Shown piece by piece: positions 44,330 through 46,378 of a stretch of DNA of 46,378 nt. The stretch is from Delftia tsuruhatensis NBRC 16741. GTDB taxonomy: Bacteria > Pseudomonadota > Gammaproteobacteria > Burkholderiales > Burkholderiaceae_C. The notes below the pieces were generated by a model. It had not been told where the DNA came from and searched no databases. It was given only the letters and a program-made list of their open reading frames with translations. Position numbers and translations under genes: made by a program. The DNA is taken from assembly GCF_001571325.1 (NCBI RefSeq), contig NZ_BCTO01000063.1, forward strand, positions 1-46,378. Reading direction: 5' to 3'. Positions within the stretch are counted from its first letter, which is position 1, and each line of letters opens with the position of its first letter.

Positions 44330-45601
44330 ATGAACCTTTCCCTTGCCCCCTGGGCCAGCAGCAATCCCTCGCGTTTTCCCGAGTTGGCAGGCCATTTGCG
44401 AGCCATGCGCGCCATGCTGGGCGTGGTGCGCCACGGCAGCACCACGCGGGCCGCCCAGGCTATGCATCTTTCTCAGCCGGCCGTGGCGCGTTCGGTACTG
44501 CAACTGGAAGAGGCCTGCGGCATGCCGCTGTTCATGCGCGGTGCGCGCGGCATGATGCCGACCCCGCTGGGCAGCCAGCTGGCCGCCCGCATAGAGGCCA
44601 TGCTCCAGCACCTGGGCAGCGGCGCGGCCGACGCCCAGGCCGCCGCCACGCTGGCGGCCAGGCGCCCTCCCCTGCCCGAGCGTTTTGCCGAGACCGTGCC
44701 TGCGGGCCAGCTGCGCGCCCTCATGGCCATTGCCGACTGCGGCAGCGAATCCCTGGCCGCGCAGTGGCTGGGCCTGACGCAGCCCGCCGTGCATGCGGCG
44801 CTGCAGGGGCTGGAAACCAGTCTGGGCATGCAGCTGTTCTACAAGCTGGCCTTCGGCACGCGGCTGACGCCGTCCGGCGAAGCGCTGCTGCGCCGTGTCA
44901 AGCTGGCCCTGGCCGAGGTGCGCGGCATGGACAGCGATATTTCCGCCTGGCGCGGCGAGATCCGGGGGCGCGTGGTGGTCGGCGTGCTGCCGCTGTCGGT
45001 GGGAATCTTCCTGCCGCGCGCGGTCGACAGCCTGGCCGCCAGCCACCCGGACATCGAGGTCAGCATCGTGGACGGCACCTACGAGAGCCTGGTGCAGCAC
45101 CTGCTGAGCGCCGACATCGACGCCATCGCTGGCGCCCTGCGCGCCGACATGCCCTCCGATGAGGTACGCCAGCTGCACCTGTTCGACGATGACCTGGTCG
45201 TGGTGGCACCGGCCGGCCATGCCTGCCTGGACCGCGGCCAGCTGGTTCTGGAGGACTTGCTGCAATGGCCCTGGGTGTCGCCCCTGCCCGGCACGCCGGC
45301 CGACCGCGCCATGGTCCAGCTGTTCCGCAGCCAGGGCCTGGAGCCGCCGCGCGCCAGCCTGCGCGCCAGCAGCCCGACCATGACGCTGGCCTTTGTGCTG
45401 CAGACGGGCCGGCTGGCCCTGGCCTCGCGCGGACAGGCCCTGCAGGATGACCACGGCGGGCAGTTGTCCATCGTGCCTGTGGACCTGCCTTCCACACGCA
45501 GGCGCATCGGGCTGGCCACGCGTGCGCTGAGCACGGCATCGCAGGACCTGGAGCTGTTCATGCAGGCCTGCCGGCGGGCCGTGGGCGATCCGCCGGCCTA
45601 G
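44330..45601 (+). CDS. LysR-family regulator with two tandem HTH domains
   Basis: A 423-aa protein, about 100 residues longer than usual LysR regulators (near 300). Residues 24-95 form a LysR winged HTH (VVRHGSTTRAAQAMHLSQPA, then LFMRGARGMMPTPLG). Residues 127-197 form a second (IADCGSESLAAQWLGLTQPA, then LFYKLAFGTRLTPSG). A standard effector-binding domain follows from about 212 (GRVVVGVLPLSVGIFLPRAV). It is divergent from the SnoaL-like and porin genes (170 bp). ATG 44330 begins just before the first HTH. Confidence 0.9.
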   Translation: MNLSLAPWASSNPSRFPELAGHLRAMRAMLGVVRHGSTTRAAQAMHLSQPAVARSVLQLEEACGMPLFMRGARGMMPTPLGSQLAARIEAMLQHLGSGAADAQAAATLAARRPPLPERFAETVPAGQLRALMAIADCGSESLAAQWLGLTQPAVHAALQGLETSLGMQLFYKLAFGTRLTPSGEALLRRVKLALAEVRGMDSDISAWRGEIRGRVVVGVLPLSVGIFLPRAVDSLAASHPDIEVSIVDGTYESLVQHLLSADIDAIAGALRADMPSDEVRQLHLFDDDLVVVAPAGHACLDRGQLVLEDLLQWPWVSPLPGTPADRAMVQLFRSQGLEPPRASLRASSPTMTLAFVLQTGRLALASRGQALQDDHGGQLSIVPVDLPSTRRRIGLATRALSTASQDLELFMQACRRAVGDPPA

Positions 45602-45619
45602 CCTGAGCGCAGCGCTCGC

Positions 45620-46339
45620 TCAGCGCCCCATCCAGTCGAGCAGTGCCCGCGACACCTGCTGCGGCTGCTCCATGGTGCTCATGTGGCCGCTGTCCTCGAT
45701 CACCACCAGCTCGGCGCCCGGGCACAGGGCCTGCATGCGCTCATGGCGTGACAGCGGGCTCCAGGCATCCTGGCGACCGCAGGCCAGCAGGGTCGGGCAG
45801 CGCAGCTGCCTGAGCACATCGCCCGCATCGGGGCGGTTCAGCAAGGCATTGATCTGCGCGGCGAACACCTCGGGCGTGAAGCGCGCCACCATGTCGAGCA
45901 CCTCACTGAACAGCGGCGTATCGAGCCGGTCCGGATGCACCATGCCGCGCGCCCATTGCAGGCCCATCTCGCGCATGCCGCTGTGCCGGGCGATCTGCAA
46001 GAGCGCCATGCGCTTGGCGCGTTCGCTCTCGCCGGCCTCGCCCGGGGCGATGGGGTCCATGCCGGTGTCCAGCAAGGCCAGCCGCTCCACACGCTGGGGC
46101 GCCATGCCGGCAATGGCCAGGGCCACGCGCCCGCCCATGGAATGGCCCGCCAGCGAAAACCGCTCGGCCGCCACGCCATCCAGCACCAGGCGCGCCATGT
46201 CTTCGATGGTGGCCGCCGCGCCATAGGACGGAACAATGCACTCGGCAACACCGGCAAAGGACAGGGCCGCCTGCTGCTCGTGCCAGACCGTCTCGTCGCA
46301 CAGCAGGCCCGGCAGAAGTACCACGCAAGGCCGGCTCAT
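45620..46339 (-). CDS. Alpha/beta hydrolase
   Basis: A 239-aa alpha/beta-hydrolase fold protein. The oxyanion segment is VVLLPGLLCDETVW, the nucleophile elbow GHSMGG, a candidate acid Asp lies in CGRQDAWSPL, and the catalytic His is in DSGHMSTMEQP. The family includes esterases, lactonases and C-C bond hydrolases; the substrate is unknown. It converges with the LysR gene across 18 bp. ATG 46339 is near the window edge, so its upstream context is not visible. Confidence 0.88.
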   Translation of the reverse strand: MSRPCVVLLPGLLCDETVWHEQQAALSFAGVAECIVPSYGAAATIEDMARLVLDGVAAERFSLAGHSMGGRVALAIAGMAPQRVERLALLDTGMDPIAPGEAGESERAKRMALLQIARHSGMREMGLQWARGMVHPDRLDTPLFSEVLDMVARFTPEVFAAQINALLNRPDAGDVLRQLRCPTLLACGRQDAWSPLSRHERMQALCPGAELVVIEDSGHMSTMEQPQQVSRALLDWMGR

Positions 46340-46378
46340 GCTGCGTTCTCCAGGATGAGGTGTCCGACGGCCGTGTTC

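Overview
The window is GC-rich (visibly around two-thirds G+C), densely packed chromosomal DNA. The gene content fits a betaproteobacterium of the family Comamonadaceae (Delftia, Comamonas or Acidovorax type). The clues are a Bug/TctC-type binding protein beside a family III CoA-transferase and a crotonase, many LysR regulators, a general porin, a TRAP transporter, an Entner-Doudoroff gluconate locus and methyl-accepting chemotaxis proteins. This placement is inferred from style and content, not from a database search. No rRNA, tRNA or CRISPR array was seen.

Layout. (1) 105-2153 is the biotin-carrying subunit of an acyl-CoA (propionyl-CoA) carboxylase, ending at a bidirectional terminator. 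(2) 2237-9501 is a complete gluconate locus. A LacI-family repressor diverges from gluconokinase, a three-part TRAP transporter, 6-phosphogluconate dehydratase (edd) and KDPG aldolase (eda). Two identical 12-bp palindromic operators lie between repressor and kinase, and one sits on the kinase start codon. (3) 9587-13541 is a LysR regulator, a Bug-type binding protein, a CoA-transferase and a crotonase without the usual catalytic glutamates. (4) 13698-19411 holds a secreted ricin-type lectin with a DUF3011-like domain, a YdcF-like membrane protein, a VOC protein, a UvrD-like helicase and biotin synthase. (5) 19457-21842 is a tyrosine recombinase divergent from a KfrA-like coiled-coil DNA-binding protein. 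The AT-rich interval between them is full of dyads, one of which looks like a recombinase core site. (6) 21875-26208 holds a Cache-type chemoreceptor, a NylB-like serine hydrolase and a LysR regulator.

(7) 26213-32519 (minus) is a cobalamin-riboswitch operon: TonB-dependent receptor, binding lipoprotein, permease, ATPase and a CbiX-like/[2Fe-2S] fusion, with each start overlapping the previous stop. (8) 32515-34613 (minus) is a three-gene dioxygenase operon, with AlkB flanked by two paralogous DUF2086-type 2OG-Fe(II) oxygenases, one of which has lost its HxD iron ligands. (9) 34819-39243 (plus) encodes a membrane protein of unknown function and then an overlapping pair: an HTH protein with a degenerate ATPase domain, and a two-pass membrane AAA/STAND-like ATPase whose periplasmic domain resembles a type IV pilin head. 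This pair is the best candidate for an undescribed system. (10) 39350-41822 is a chemoreceptor plus CheW module with AT-rich flanks, beside a scar of an IS2-like element. (11) 42413-46339 holds a porin, a SnoaL-like protein, a LysR-type regulator with two HTH domains and an alpha/beta hydrolase.
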